NCBI GenBank assembly: GCA_001830645.1
Contig: MIBM01000065.1
Coordinates: 2,535 to 13,979 of the forward strand
Direction of reading: 5' to 3'
Source of the DNA: Spirochaetes bacterium RIFOXYC1_FULL_54_7
Lineage (GTDB): Bacteria > Spirochaetota > Spirochaetia > Treponematales > UBA12059
DNA length: 11,445 nt
The position numbers and the translations under genes are program-made. Positions 1-7,150 of this stretch are shown one piece after another; the stretch's first letter is position 1; each line of letters opens with the position of its first letter. Under the pieces are notes generated by a model. The model saw nothing but the letters and a program-made list of their open reading frames with translations, was not told where the DNA came from and made no database searches.

Positions 1-153
1 CGCATGGCGGTGGACTTCGACATCCCCCTTTTCACGAACATAAAGGTGGCCAGGCAGTTCACCGACGCCCTGGCTTACCAGAAGGAAAACGGCCTGGAGA
101 TCAAGGCCTGGGAGGAGTACCGCCTGGACGGCGGGCAGCCAGGAAGCCTCTGA
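1..153 (+). CDS. carB: Carbamoyl-phosphate synthase large subunit, C-terminal end (partial)
   Basis: Frame 1 is open from the window edge to a TGA at 151-153 and encodes the last 50 residues of a protein. The peptide begins RMAVDFDIPLFTNIKVAR and ends in EYRLDGGQPGSL. The run 'R-x-AVDF-x-IPL-x-TN-x-x-x-A-x-x-F' matches the end of the MGS-like allosteric domain of CarB, the subunit that makes carbamoyl phosphate for pyrimidine and arginine synthesis. This is recognition of a short, moderately conserved tail. Another MGS-domain protein cannot be excluded, because the catalytic ATP-grasp domains lie outside the window. Its 3' end overlaps the 3' end of the opposing tctA gene by 53 bp, and no terminator is visible between the two. 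Confidence 0.62.
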   Translation, partial: RMAVDFDIPLFTNIKVARQFTDALAYQKENGLEIKAWEEYRLDGGQPGSL

Positions 154-1708
154 GATTCTTCAGATTCACCCGTGAACCAAGCTGCCGGGGCACCATCTGC
201 TTGATTATCACATAGGCTATGATAACCACGAATACTAGGGATATCCAGCTGTTGGTAACAAAGAAACTCGGGTCGCCCTTGTTCACGATCAGGGCACGCC
301 TGAAGTTCTCGTCTATCATGGTACCCAGTATTATGCCGAGTACGATCGGGGCGGCAGAGTATTTCATCTTGTCCAGGATATAGCCAATGGCCCCGAACAG
401 CACCACCACAAAGATGTCGAAGCGCTTGAGGTTCAGGGCATAGGCACCGACTATGGACAGCACCGCGATTATGGGCATGAGGAAGACCGAAGGAATCTTC
501 AGTATGCTGCTCATCGGCCTTGCCAGCAGTATGCCCACGACCCAGAGGGCCACAACCGCCACCAGGATCAGGGCGGCTATGTAGAAGATGAAGCGCGGAC
601 TGTCCACCATGATCATGGGACCCGGCCTGATGTTGTGTATCATGAAGGCACCAAGCAATACAGCTGCCGGAGGGCTTCCAGGCACCGCGAGGGTAAGCAA
701 GGGTATGGTGGCTCCGCCTATGGCAGCGTTGTTGGCCACTTCGGGTGCAATGATGGCCTCGTAGCACTCGCCGGTGCCCCACTCGTCCTTGCGCTTGCTG
801 GTCTTCCTGGCGTTGTCGTAGGCTATCCAGGCGGCCACATCCTCGCCGACTCCAGGCAAGGCGCCTATGCCTACGCCTATCAGGGCTGAGCGTATGATGA
901 CCGGTATGTTCTTGAGGGCTATTGCAAATGAACCAGGATCCTTCCCGCCAGCCACAGACTTGGAGGCCAGTGCTTCGGGACTCTCCGTGACGGAACCCTC
1001 CATGTCCATGGCGGGGGCATCAGCCCCATCCCTGGCCAAAGCCTTGATCACTTCCGGAATGGCATAGAAGCCTATCATGGCCGGAATCAGGGATATGCCG
1101 CCTGACAGGTTTATGTTGCCGAAGTCGAAACGCGGAGCCCCGGAGATTACATCATAACCAATGAAGGCTACGCACAAGCCCAATAGGCCGCCTATCCAGC
1201 CCTTGATGGTCAGGTCACTGGTGACAATGCTTCCACACATAAGCACTCCGAACACCGCCAGCAGGAAATACTCCACTGCGCTGAACTGCAGGGCTATCCT
1301 GGATAACTGCGGCGCTATCAGCGCCAAAGCAAGGACTCCTACCAAGGTACCGATTATGGAAGCCGATCTGGTCACCTTGATGGCCAGAGCCGCCTTGCCC
1401 CGCTTGGCAAACAGGTTGCCCTCTATGGCCGTTGCCGCCGCCGAGGCTGTGCCCGGGATGTTCAGCAAGATGGCAGAAATGGATCCGCCATAGATGCCTC
1501 CAACATAGATACCCATCAAAATAGCAAAGGTATAATTGACAGGCACCTTGTAGGTAAGGCCAGTGAGCAGGGCTATGCCCATGGTAGCCGTGAGCCCTGG
1601 CAAGGCACCGATGATGGTTCCAAGTGCTGTAGCCCCGAAAATGACCAGCACAACCATGGGATCCATCACGATCTTGAAGAATTCCTCGATCAGGTAAAGC
1701 AGTTCCAT
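101..1708 (-). CDS. tctA: TctA: tripartite tricarboxylate transporter, large permease subunit
   Basis: This is the large, roughly 10-12 TM membrane subunit of a TTT-family transporter, which imports a carboxylate delivered by the binding protein TctC using an ion gradient. Both family signatures are present. In the N-terminal half they are GALPGLTAT (about residues 34-42) and GGIYGGSISAILLNIPGTA (about 70-88). In the C-terminal half they are IGALPGVGEDVAAW, APEVANNAAIGGATIPLLT and AVPGSPPAA, followed by HNIRPGP. The length of 535 aa is slightly above the usual ~500. The start chosen is the ATG at 1706-1708, preceded six bases upstream by GGAG; a GTG four codons earlier is less well placed. 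It begins 17 bp after the tctB stop, so the two are co-transcribed. The last ~17 residues (a Pro/Arg-rich tail) lie in the overlap with carB and are probably not functionally important. The substrate cannot be read from sequence. Confidence 0.96.
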   Translation of the reverse strand: MELLYLIEEFFKIVMDPMVVLVIFGATALGTIIGALPGLTATMGIALLTGLTYKVPVNYTFAILMGIYVGGIYGGSISAILLNIPGTASAAATAIEGNLFAKRGKAALAIKVTRSASIIGTLVGVLALALIAPQLSRIALQFSAVEYFLLAVFGVLMCGSIVTSDLTIKGWIGGLLGLCVAFIGYDVISGAPRFDFGNINLSGGISLIPAMIGFYAIPEVIKALARDGADAPAMDMEGSVTESPEALASKSVAGGKDPGSFAIALKNIPVIIRSALIGVGIGALPGVGEDVAAWIAYDNARKTSKRKDEWGTGECYEAIIAPEVANNAAIGGATIPLLTLAVPGSPPAAVLLGAFMIHNIRPGPMIMVDSPRFIFYIAALILVAVVALWVVGILLARPMSSILKIPSVFLMPIIAVLSIVGAYALNLKRFDIFVVVLFGAIGYILDKMKYSAAPIVLGIILGTMIDENFRRALIVNKGDPSFFVTNSWISLVFVVIIAYVIIKQMVPRQLGSRVNLKNLRGFLAARRPGGTPPRP

Positions 1709-1725
1709 TCTTGACTCCACATCTT

Positions 1726-2301
1726 TCAGGGCAGGGGAATTTTAGCCAGGGTACCAAAGGCATAAGTCACAATTCCGGACACCAGGAAGGACACCAGCAA
1801 GGAGCGCACTGCATGGCCCAACTTTCTGTGTCCAAAGGCCAGCATCATGGACAGCAGGTAGATGAAGGTTGCGACAAAGAATGGAAAGCCCCGGATGATC
1901 CGTATCCTGACCAGCAATTTGCCGCACACAGGTATCAGGACAAAGGCATATACACAGAGAAGCAGGGTAATGACCACAAAGGACTGGAATTCCCGGTTCT
2001 TCAGGAAGGCCGCAATTTTATCCTTCTTGATGAAATCAAGGCGCGCACCCGACTTCATGGCCACATGGAAGAGCATGACCGAGCACAGGAGCACGAGAAG
2101 GGAAACGAAAAAAGGCATAAGGGCGGGTGACTTGTACCAGAAGGTAAGGGTCTCCTTCACAGCCTCCGCCGGAACTGCCTCCCACTTCCTGCCGAAGGGA
2201 TTGAGGAAGAGCTTGATGGATTGAATCATAAACCACAGCGATCCCAGTATCAGCGCAATGCTGAAGAGCAGATCGGCTCGCCTCAAGGTACTCTTTTCCA
2301 C
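1726..2301 (-). CDS. tctB: TctB: tripartite tricarboxylate transporter, small permease subunit
   Basis: A 191-aa hydrophobic protein with about four or five membrane segments: residues ~10-32, ~62-82, ~106-126 and a long hydrophobic C-terminal stretch from ~140 to 188. TctB proteins are poorly conserved in sequence. The call rests on size, topology and position between tctC and tctA, which is the classical tctCBA order. The start is a GTG at 2299-2301, preceded by AGGGG at about ten bases. An ATG just upstream opens a different frame and is not used. It follows tctC after 145 bp that contain a stem-loop at 2334-2352, and precedes tctA by 17 bp. TctB is thought to assist TctA in the membrane complex. 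Confidence 0.88.
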   Translation of the reverse strand: MEKSTLRRADLLFSIALILGSLWFMIQSIKLFLNPFGRKWEAVPAEAVKETLTFWYKSPALMPFFVSLLVLLCSVMLFHVAMKSGARLDFIKKDKIAAFLKNREFQSFVVITLLLCVYAFVLIPVCGKLLVRIRIIRGFPFFVATFIYLLSMMLAFGHRKLGHAVRSLLVSFLVSGIVTYAFGTLAKIPLP

Positions 2302-2333
2302 GATGAACCATCCCCTGAATAGATAATTGGCCT

Positions 2334-2352
2334 GGTTGTCAGCTGATCAACC
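2334..2352 (-). other. Intercistronic stem-loop between tctC and tctB
   Basis: GGTTG (2334-2338) pairs with CAACC (2348-2352), and TC/GA close an AGCT loop, giving a 7-bp stem with one bulged base. It lies in the 145-bp gap downstream of the tctC stop. No U run follows, so it is unlikely to terminate on its own. A role in stabilising or processing the tctC part of the mRNA is inference. Confidence 0.4.
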
Positions 2353-2446
2353 CCCATCCTGGCAAGAACCAGCCCCGGCAGGAGGATGTCTGGCCCTCCC
2401 ACCGAGGCTGATTATAAAGTCTCCAATGTCATAAAGAAAGTGGAAC

Positions 2447-3490
2447 TCAGGGTTTTGCTATCCCACGCTCGGCGGGAGAGTACGTTGTCTTTCCAAGGTC
2501 AAAGAGTATCCAGCACAGGTTTGACTCTGACTTCTGGGCCATGGTCTTGGCCTCAACCCCGCTCTTGTTGTAGATGACCGCGATCTGGTCTGAAGCGAAC
2601 TTCACCATATCAGGATCGGCCATGGCAACCTTGAAGGCCGAGGTCAGCCTGGCTTTGACATCTGCCGGGGTGTCTGAAGGAACCTTGAAGCCCAGCCACT
2701 GCTGCAGGGGCAGGTATTTTGCGATGCCGGGGATGACCTTGGTAATGGCGGGAACATCGATGGACTTGGCGTCCGTCTTGAAGGTGTAGCCATCGGGTGA
2801 CATGTGGGCAATCGGGATAAGCTGACCGGCGCGCACATAGTCTTTTACTTCTCCAGCGGAGGCTACCACAAGGTCGGCATCGATGCCGCCGACCGTTGCC
2901 AGGATGGCGGGGCCGGAGCCGGCATAGGATACCCAGGTAAGGGGCCAGTTGCCGTAGTTCTTCTCTGAAACGAGGCTTGCCAGGGCAAACCAGAGGCCAC
3001 CGGTGGTGCCGGCTATCTTGAGGCTGGCCTTGTTGCCGTAGGCTGCCAGCTTATCCAGGGTATCAATACCCAGTTTGGCCGCAGTTACTGAGTTCACGCA
3101 AAGCAGGCCAGGTGATCCACCGGCAATGAAGTAATCCCAGTCCTTGGAGGTCTGGGTGATGGGTGTGGTTACCGGGATGGTAAGGGGAGTCTCGGAGGTT
3201 GCCGCCAGTACATAACCATCATGAGGTGAGTTCCATACCTGGGAGATACCGATGGAGCCGGCACTGCCACCGGTTACATTGGTTGTAGTAATTGAAACCT
3301 TGAGATCCTTGGCCATGGATCCCATGACCTTGCGGGCCCATACATCCGTGCCGCCACCCTGCCCGAAAGGAATGATGCAGGTTATGTCCCGTTCTGGATA
3401 GGCTACTTCAGCCTGTCCTTCCGCAAAAACCGCGGAAACTGCCAGTACCGCAATGACAAGCATCATCGTACACTTCATCATCCTGTTCAT
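2447..3490 (-). CDS. tctC: TctC: Bug-family extracytoplasmic carboxylate-binding protein
   Basis: This is the solute-binding subunit of the TTT transporter, acting outside the cytoplasmic membrane. The 347-aa protein starts with a signal peptide (MNRMMKC, then a hydrophobic core LVIAVLAVSAVFA) with a likely signal-peptidase-I cut after Ala23, before EGQAE. The only early Cys (residue 7) lies in the n-region and is not a lipobox, so the mature protein should not be lipidated. Bug-family signatures follow: IIPFGQGGGTDVWAR (residues 39-53, the usual 'VPFxPGGGxDxxAR') and NVTGGSAGSIG (71-81). Near the C-terminus is WLGFKVPSDTPADV (265-278), matching the 'W-x-G-x-x-x-P-x-x-TP' region. The ATG at 3488-3490 was chosen because a perfect AGGAGG lies five bases upstream; an in-frame start 16 codons earlier lacks one. 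It is the first gene of the operon, 110 nt downstream of the predicted transcription start. Probable ligands are carboxylates, but which one is unknown. Confidence 0.95.
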   Translation of the reverse strand: MNRMMKCTMMLVIAVLAVSAVFAEGQAEVAYPERDITCIIPFGQGGGTDVWARKVMGSMAKDLKVSITTTNVTGGSAGSIGISQVWNSPHDGYVLAATSETPLTIPVTTPITQTSKDWDYFIAGGSPGLLCVNSVTAAKLGIDTLDKLAAYGNKASLKIAGTTGGLWFALASLVSEKNYGNWPLTWVSYAGSGPAILATVGGIDADLVVASAGEVKDYVRAGQLIPIAHMSPDGYTFKTDAKSIDVPAITKVIPGIAKYLPLQQWLGFKVPSDTPADVKARLTSAFKVAMADPDMVKFASDQIAVIYNKSGVEAKTMAQKSESNLCWILFDLGKTTYSPAERGIAKP

Positions 3491-3597
3491 AAGAACCTCC
3501 TCGAAAGTCCATCGCGAAATAGGTGGTACGGCATGCACACACCATAAGAAACTTCGAAGCCCTTTCCCTCATACAGCAAAAAATGTATGGAGAGTTT

Positions 3598-3605
3598 TGT
3601 ATACA
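3598..3605. promoter_or_regulatory. Operator-like palindrome at the tct transcription start
   Basis: TGTATACA is a perfect 8-bp palindrome. Read on the minus strand it sits in TTCTGTATACAAAA, whose half-sites agree at six of seven positions. The GTATAC core fits the general GntR/FadR-type operator pattern (GT-AT-AC). It lies immediately downstream of the -10 box, at the predicted +1 of the tct operon, where a bound repressor would block initiation. No regulator gene is in the window, so the assignment is inference. Confidence 0.4.
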
Positions 3606-3607
3606 GA

Positions 3608-3638
3608 ATTATATTAACCGTGATATGGAATCTGTCAA
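3608..3638 (-). promoter_or_regulatory. Sigma70-type promoter of the tctCBA operon
   Basis: Minus-strand TTGACA (perfect -35, 3633-3638) is followed by an AT-rich stretch containing TATAAT (perfect -10, 3608-3613) at a 19-bp spacing. An overlapping TAATAT (3611-3616) gives a better 16-bp spacing with a weaker box. Either predicts a start near 3601-3604 and a leader of about 110 nt before the tctC RBS. The promoter begins about 30 bp after the terminator of the upstream acetyltransferase gene, so the operon is its own unit. Confidence 0.78.
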
Positions 3639-3669
3639 GAAGAAAATTCAAAACTTGAAGATCCTGGGT

Positions 3670-3724
3670 AAAATGCCGGGCAGACACAATGAGAAGCTTA
3701 GTACCTCATGCATCCAGCCCGGCA
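3670..3724 (-). terminator. Compound intrinsic terminator of the acetyltransferase gene
   Basis: On the minus strand a perfect 8-bp GC-rich stem (TGCCGGGC at 3717-3724 with GCCCGGCA at 3674-3681) encloses a second 5-bp stem (ATGAG/CTCAT, 3705-3709 with 3689-3693). A short U run follows directly (the + strand shows AAAA at 3670-3673). It lies about 43 bp past the acetyltransferase stop and just upstream of the tct promoter. The U run is short, so termination may be incomplete. Confidence 0.65.
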
Positions 3725-3744
3725 ATCCTGGTTGAATCAGCGGC

Positions 3745-3766
3745 TACCTGGTCAGAAAAACAGGTA
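3745..3766 (-). other. Small hairpin abutting the acetyltransferase stop codon
   Basis: TACCTG (3745-3750) and CAGGTA (3761-3766) form a 6-bp stem with a 10-base loop directly after the stop codon at 3767-3769. The T run lies inside the loop, not after the stem, so this is not a normal terminator. It may protect the mRNA 3' end together with the compound hairpin at 3670-3724. Confidence 0.35.
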
Positions 3767-5215
3767 TCAGAACAGCGGATATATGAAGGAATCCATGACA
3801 GGAAACAGGACATCCATGAAAGCCCGATCCTCGGGACGTATCATCACATCCCGCCTGCAATGCCCCAGTTCCTGCCAGCTTCGGTATCCGAGAGCCAGGG
3901 GCCCCAGGAGCTCTGGCGGAAAGGCTGAAACAGGTTTTTCGGGCATGGTATCGATGCCATCCTCCGGCTGCCCCTGCGACTGATCTGTGGCTTGCCCTGT
4001 CCCCTCTTGCCCTGTCCCCTCTTGCCCATCTGGCCCTTCGGCCGGGGTAGGGTCAGACAGCTGGGTAATTTCCAACCGCTTTCCATCCCAGTCAAAACGC
4101 AGGTTTTCACCGTACAGATCCAGACTCAGTGTGTGTACCCCACCCTTCAGGACCGAGCTACGAAGCCGGGCCTCCAGTACAGGCCGCAGCCTGCCAAAAA
4201 AATCCGGCCTGTCCAGTATGGCCACCTGCCAGGCATATTCACGACACAGCTGCCCACCCAGCCCGGCCGCTGCTATGGCAAGCGGGTGGCTGCGGGGTAA
4301 CAGCACGGTGATATGCGGCATACCCTCTTCGATTCTTATCGATTCAGCCAAAGCCAGCATGTCCACCGCCGACCAGCCGGTATGGAGGTCCGGCAAGGAT
4401 GCTTCGGCTATGGCCATGGTCGGACCAAAGCAATCACGCTGGAAACCAAGCCAGCCGACTGGCTTGCCAGCTCCATCCAGCAGTATGCGCCTTTCCACAG
4501 CGGTTTCGAAACTGAGCTGAGCCTTACCCATGAGGTACAGCCAATGAACGTCGCTGCGGTCCGCGCGTATCCCGAGGCTACTGGAGACCTCATTGAACCA
4601 TGCCGACATCAGGGGGATATCTGTCTCGATTGCCCGACGGGAACCAGACTCCATCATTTCCGTTACCTGCTTTTCCTGTGAGGAAGCTTCGACAGACCAT
4701 GCCTTGGCAGCAACCAGACCCGGATGTAAGAGAATCTTGGGTATCAAGGGCACCGCATACTCATAACCGAAACGTCGGTAGAAATAGGGTATGCCCTGGA
4801 TGGTCGACAAAGAAAAGCCAGCCTTGATCGAATCAGCCTGGAAACGCTTCATAAGCCAGCTTGACAGGCCACATCCGCGGGCATCCCTGGCGCTTGCCAC
4901 CATGCCTAGCTCGGCTGATGGCAGATGGGCATTGACACCTACATCCCGGCAGGTCCAGCCCGTTGGAATCCTGCACAAGGTAGAGACCACTCTTGCAGGA
5001 GCCCGCATTCCGTCCGGCCAGTCATCCGGACGGGCAAGGCCGTACCAGTCTTCCCGGTGCATGCCAGGCATACCGGCGTAAAGGCTGCGTGAAAGGGCTG
5101 CAGCCCCCTCGCCGTGGACAGCTCTGGTCAGGTCCAGGATGGCCTCGAATTGATCGTCATTCCCCGGGGTAAAAAAAATGTAGGGCTTATAGTTTATTTG
5201 TACTTGCTCGCGCAT
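3767..5215 (-). CDS. Eis-like GNAT acetyltransferase with SCP2-like C-terminal domain
   Basis: A 482-aa protein with the three-part layout of Eis-like proteins. An N-terminal GNAT domain (about residues 10-160) carries the acetyl-CoA motif AELGMVASARDARGCGLSSWL (101-121, with its R-G-x-G-L core) and a motif-B-like IPYFYRRFGYEYAVP (142-156). A second, degenerate GNAT-like region covers about 195-325. A C-terminal SCP2-like domain (about 335-482) ends in LFPVMDSFIYPLF, resembling the usual family ending. It probably acetylates amines with acetyl-CoA in the cytoplasm; the substrate is unknown. The C-terminal domain contains a hydrophilic insert (about 391-430) with EGTGQ repeats. The ATG at 5213-5215 was chosen because the conserved part starts soon after; ATGs at 5227 and 5230 or a GTG at 5278 are possible, and none has a clear RBS. 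It lies 292 bp after the ABC ATPase gene with no convincing promoter of its own, and has its own terminator. Confidence 0.82.
   Translation of the reverse strand: MREQVQINYKPYIFFTPGNDDQFEAILDLTRAVHGEGAAALSRSLYAGMPGMHREDWYGLARPDDWPDGMRAPARVVSTLCRIPTGWTCRDVGVNAHLPSAELGMVASARDARGCGLSSWLMKRFQADSIKAGFSLSTIQGIPYFYRRFGYEYAVPLIPKILLHPGLVAAKAWSVEASSQEKQVTEMMESGSRRAIETDIPLMSAWFNEVSSSLGIRADRSDVHWLYLMGKAQLSFETAVERRILLDGAGKPVGWLGFQRDCFGPTMAIAEASLPDLHTGWSAVDMLALAESIRIEEGMPHITVLLPRSHPLAIAAAGLGGQLCREYAWQVAILDRPDFFGRLRPVLEARLRSSVLKGGVHTLSLDLYGENLRFDWDGKRLEITQLSDPTPAEGPDGQEGTGQEGTGQATDQSQGQPEDGIDTMPEKPVSAFPPELLGPLALGYRSWQELGHCRRDVMIRPEDRAFMDVLFPVMDSFIYPLF
3991..4027. repeat. 15-bp tandem repeat inside the acetyltransferase gene
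   Basis: Two identical 15-base units (3991-4005 and 4006-4020, unit CTTGCCCTGTCCCCT) are followed by a partial third copy to 4027. The unit length is a multiple of three, so the frame is kept and the protein gains repeated EGTGQ units in a flexible linker. Confidence 0.9.
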
Positions 5216-5507
5216 GGTTCTGTCCATCATTGGGTGGAGTTGTTGTCGGAAGATGGCGCAGATCGGTATCCAGTCCACGGCGACGCCGCAGACCGGAGCA
5301 GTACGCAGGATGGGTAGAGTGGCAATGTCCTGCGGAACGGCCGTGCCGATCCGCGCTTACAGCGTAGCTTTGTTCATGCGCCTACACCTTGAACCAGAAC
5401 AGTGTCCGCGTCAAGGGAAAGTTCGACTGGAAACAGTCTGTCCGGATGAGACAATCTTTCTGGCTAAAGCTGGCCAGTCCTCGCAGCTGGCCAGTCCTCG
5501 CAGCTGG
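5216..5507. other. Intergenic gap between the ABC ATPase and acetyltransferase genes
   Basis: This 292-bp gap holds the 17-bp tandem repeats at its right end. It also holds a 5-bp hairpin at 5425-5438 (GACTG, GAAA loop, CAGTC on the plus strand). A minus-strand TTGACG is present near 5408-5413, but no -10 box stands at a usable spacing. I see no convincing promoter, terminator or conserved ORF. Confidence 0.5.
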
Positions 5508-5518
5508 TCAGTCCTCAC
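5468..5518. repeat. 17-bp triplication spanning the ABC ATPase stop codon
   Basis: Three tandem 17-base units occupy 5468-5484, 5485-5501 and 5502-5518. The first two are identical (AGCTGGCCAGTCCTCGC) and each contains the palindrome CTGGCCAG. The third differs at two positions, and one of those changes creates the TGA stop of the ATPase gene (5508-5510), where the other copies read TGG. Confidence 0.92.
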
Positions 5519-7067
5519 AGGCGGCAATCACCTTTTCAGGCTTCGGCGGGTCGCCAGGCTTTATACCGGCCATGAGCAGGCCAAGAGTCTGGATGTCGGT
5601 GTCCTTGCGCTCGAAGATACCCATGATCTGGCCTTCGTAGATGACCGCGATCCGGTCTGAAAGTTCGTACAATTCATCCAGATCCTCAGACGACAGGAGT
5701 ATGGCCGTGCCGGAATCCCGCTGCATGAGCAGGCGCTGGTGTATGTATTCAGAGGCACCGATATCCACCCCGCGGGTCGGCTGGGCTGCAACCAGGACAG
5801 ACGGCTTCCTGGCCAGCTCCCTGGCCATGATCAGTTTCTGTATATTGCCTCCCGACAGATTCTTGATGGGCGTATCCAGGGTAGGAGTCTTCACTGTGAA
5901 CTCCCGGACCAGTTCCCTGGCATGGGCAGCCATTGTCTTGAAGTCAAGGAAGATGCCCTTGCGGAAGGATTTTTCCATATGGTCATGGAGGAACACATTC
6001 TCCTGCACCGAGAAGTCGTTGATGGCTCCGTCCAGCATGCGTTCCTCGGGTATGATGGCCACGCCCTGGTCTATCCGCTCGTTCAGTTTGAGATTGGTGA
6101 TGTCGGTTCCATTCAGCAGTATGCTGCCTGAATCCACCTTGCGTACGCCAATGAGGCTCTCGGCAAGTTCAAGCTGTCCGTTTCCCGACACACCGGCAAT
6201 ACCCAGGATCTCCCCCGAGTGCACTGTCAGGTCTATGCCCCTCACGGATTCGACGCCACGGTCGCCAGTGACATGCAGGCCCCTTACCTCCAGGCGGGCA
6301 GGGCCGGGATTGTAGTCCCGGTGCTGCAGGGTTTTGAGGTCACGGCCGACCATCATCTTTATCAGGTCATGCCGCTCCACACCTTCGGCGCTTCTGGTGC
6401 CCATCATCTTGCCATCCCGCAGTACGGTTATGCGGTTGCACAAGGCCGTTACCTCGTGGAGCTTGTGGGAGATGAACACCAGGCCATGGCCTTCCTTTAC
6501 CATCTTCTTCAGAATGATGAAAAGGTCATCCACTTCCTGGGGGGTCAGCACCGCGGTTGGTTCGTCGAGGATGATGATGCTTGCTCCCCGGTAGAGGGCT
6601 TTGATGATCTCTACCCGCTGCTGCTCGCCAACCGACAGATGTCCAACCAGGTCATTGGGATTCACCTTGAGCCCATATTCGGCTGACAGCTCGCAGATAC
6701 GCTCGGAAACCACATCCAGGTCAAGCAGGAAACCACGGCTGGATGGCTGGCCGAGGGCCACATTCTGGGCAACGGTCATGGTGGGGACAAGCATGAAATG
6801 CTGATGGATCATTCCGATGCCTGCGTCCAGGGCATCTGCGGGGGAGTGGAAATGCCTCTCGGTTCCATCAATGACGATGGACCCATCGTCTATCTGGTAC
6901 ATGCCGTACAGGATCTTCATGAGCGTGCTCTTGCCCGCCCCGTTCTCGCCCAGCAGGGCATGGACTTCTCCTGCCTTCAGGTCGAAATCCACTTTATCGC
7001 AGGCCAGGACGCCGGGAAAACGCTTGACGATGCCCTTCATCTCGACGTGTTGTATCATGACCTTCAT
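5508..7067 (-). CDS. ABC importer ATPase, double-NBD, BMP/nucleoside-sugar type
   Basis: A 519-aa cytoplasmic protein with two fused nucleotide-binding domains that powers the neighbouring permeases. NBD1 has Walker A GENGAGKST (40-48), the Q-loop region IHQHFMLVPTMTV (87-99), signature LSVGEQQ (144-150), Walker B IIILDE (164-169) and switch His in ISHKLHE (199-205). NBD2 is degenerate as in this family: Walker A is replaced by GVSGNGQLEL (292-301), the signature is LSGGNIQ (404-410), and the Walker B region reads VLVAAQPTRG (424-433), without the usual Asp-Glu. ATP hydrolysis should therefore be at the single site completed by NBD1 residues. Length and layout match YufO/NupA/RbsA-like proteins. 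The second ATG (7065-7067) was chosen because GGAGG lies five bases upstream; the adjacent ATG at 7070 is too close. It is the last gene of the operon and is separated from the binding-protein gene by a terminator and a second hairpin. Confidence 0.96.
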   Translation of the reverse strand: MKVMIQHVEMKGIVKRFPGVLACDKVDFDLKAGEVHALLGENGAGKSTLMKILYGMYQIDDGSIVIDGTERHFHSPADALDAGIGMIHQHFMLVPTMTVAQNVALGQPSSRGFLLDLDVVSERICELSAEYGLKVNPNDLVGHLSVGEQQRVEIIKALYRGASIIILDEPTAVLTPQEVDDLFIILKKMVKEGHGLVFISHKLHEVTALCNRITVLRDGKMMGTRSAEGVERHDLIKMMVGRDLKTLQHRDYNPGPARLEVRGLHVTGDRGVESVRGIDLTVHSGEILGIAGVSGNGQLELAESLIGVRKVDSGSILLNGTDITNLKLNERIDQGVAIIPEERMLDGAINDFSVQENVFLHDHMEKSFRKGIFLDFKTMAAHARELVREFTVKTPTLDTPIKNLSGGNIQKLIMARELARKPSVLVAAQPTRGVDIGASEYIHQRLLMQRDSGTAILLSSEDLDELYELSDRIAVIYEGQIMGIFERKDTDIQTLGLLMAGIKPGDPPKPEKVIAACED

Positions 7068-7102
7068 CATTACCTCCAAATACGGCTGTCCATCCACTTT
7101 TC

Positions 7103-7150
7103 TTGCTTCAGGGGCGATCCGGCAGAGCACAAGGATCGCCCATCAAGCAA
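7103..7150 (-). other. Two-tier hairpin just upstream of the ABC ATPase gene
   Basis: An outer 6-bp stem (7103-7108 TTGCTT with 7145-7150 AAGCAA) and a perfect 9-bp inner stem (7112-7120 GGGCGATCC with 7133-7141) flank a mostly unpaired 3x3 internal loop and close a 12-base loop. It follows the terminator hairpin directly and shares two bases of that terminator's U run. It could act as an mRNA stability or processing element. Confidence 0.65.

Noticed and set aside
3570..3589. CATAC ... GTATG inverted repeat in the tctC leader
   Set aside because: Five-base arms with an AT-rich 10-base loop make only a weak hairpin; it could be a second regulator half-site pair but the support is too thin.
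5362..5382. Six-codon reading frame (MNKATL) on the minus strand upstream of the acetyltransferase gene
   Set aside because: It is preceded by a weak AAGG, but a peptide this short occurs easily by chance and there is no attenuator structure near it.
5425..5438. GACTG-GAAA-CAGTC hairpin as an ATPase terminator
   Set aside because: Only five base pairs and no U run on the minus-strand transcript.
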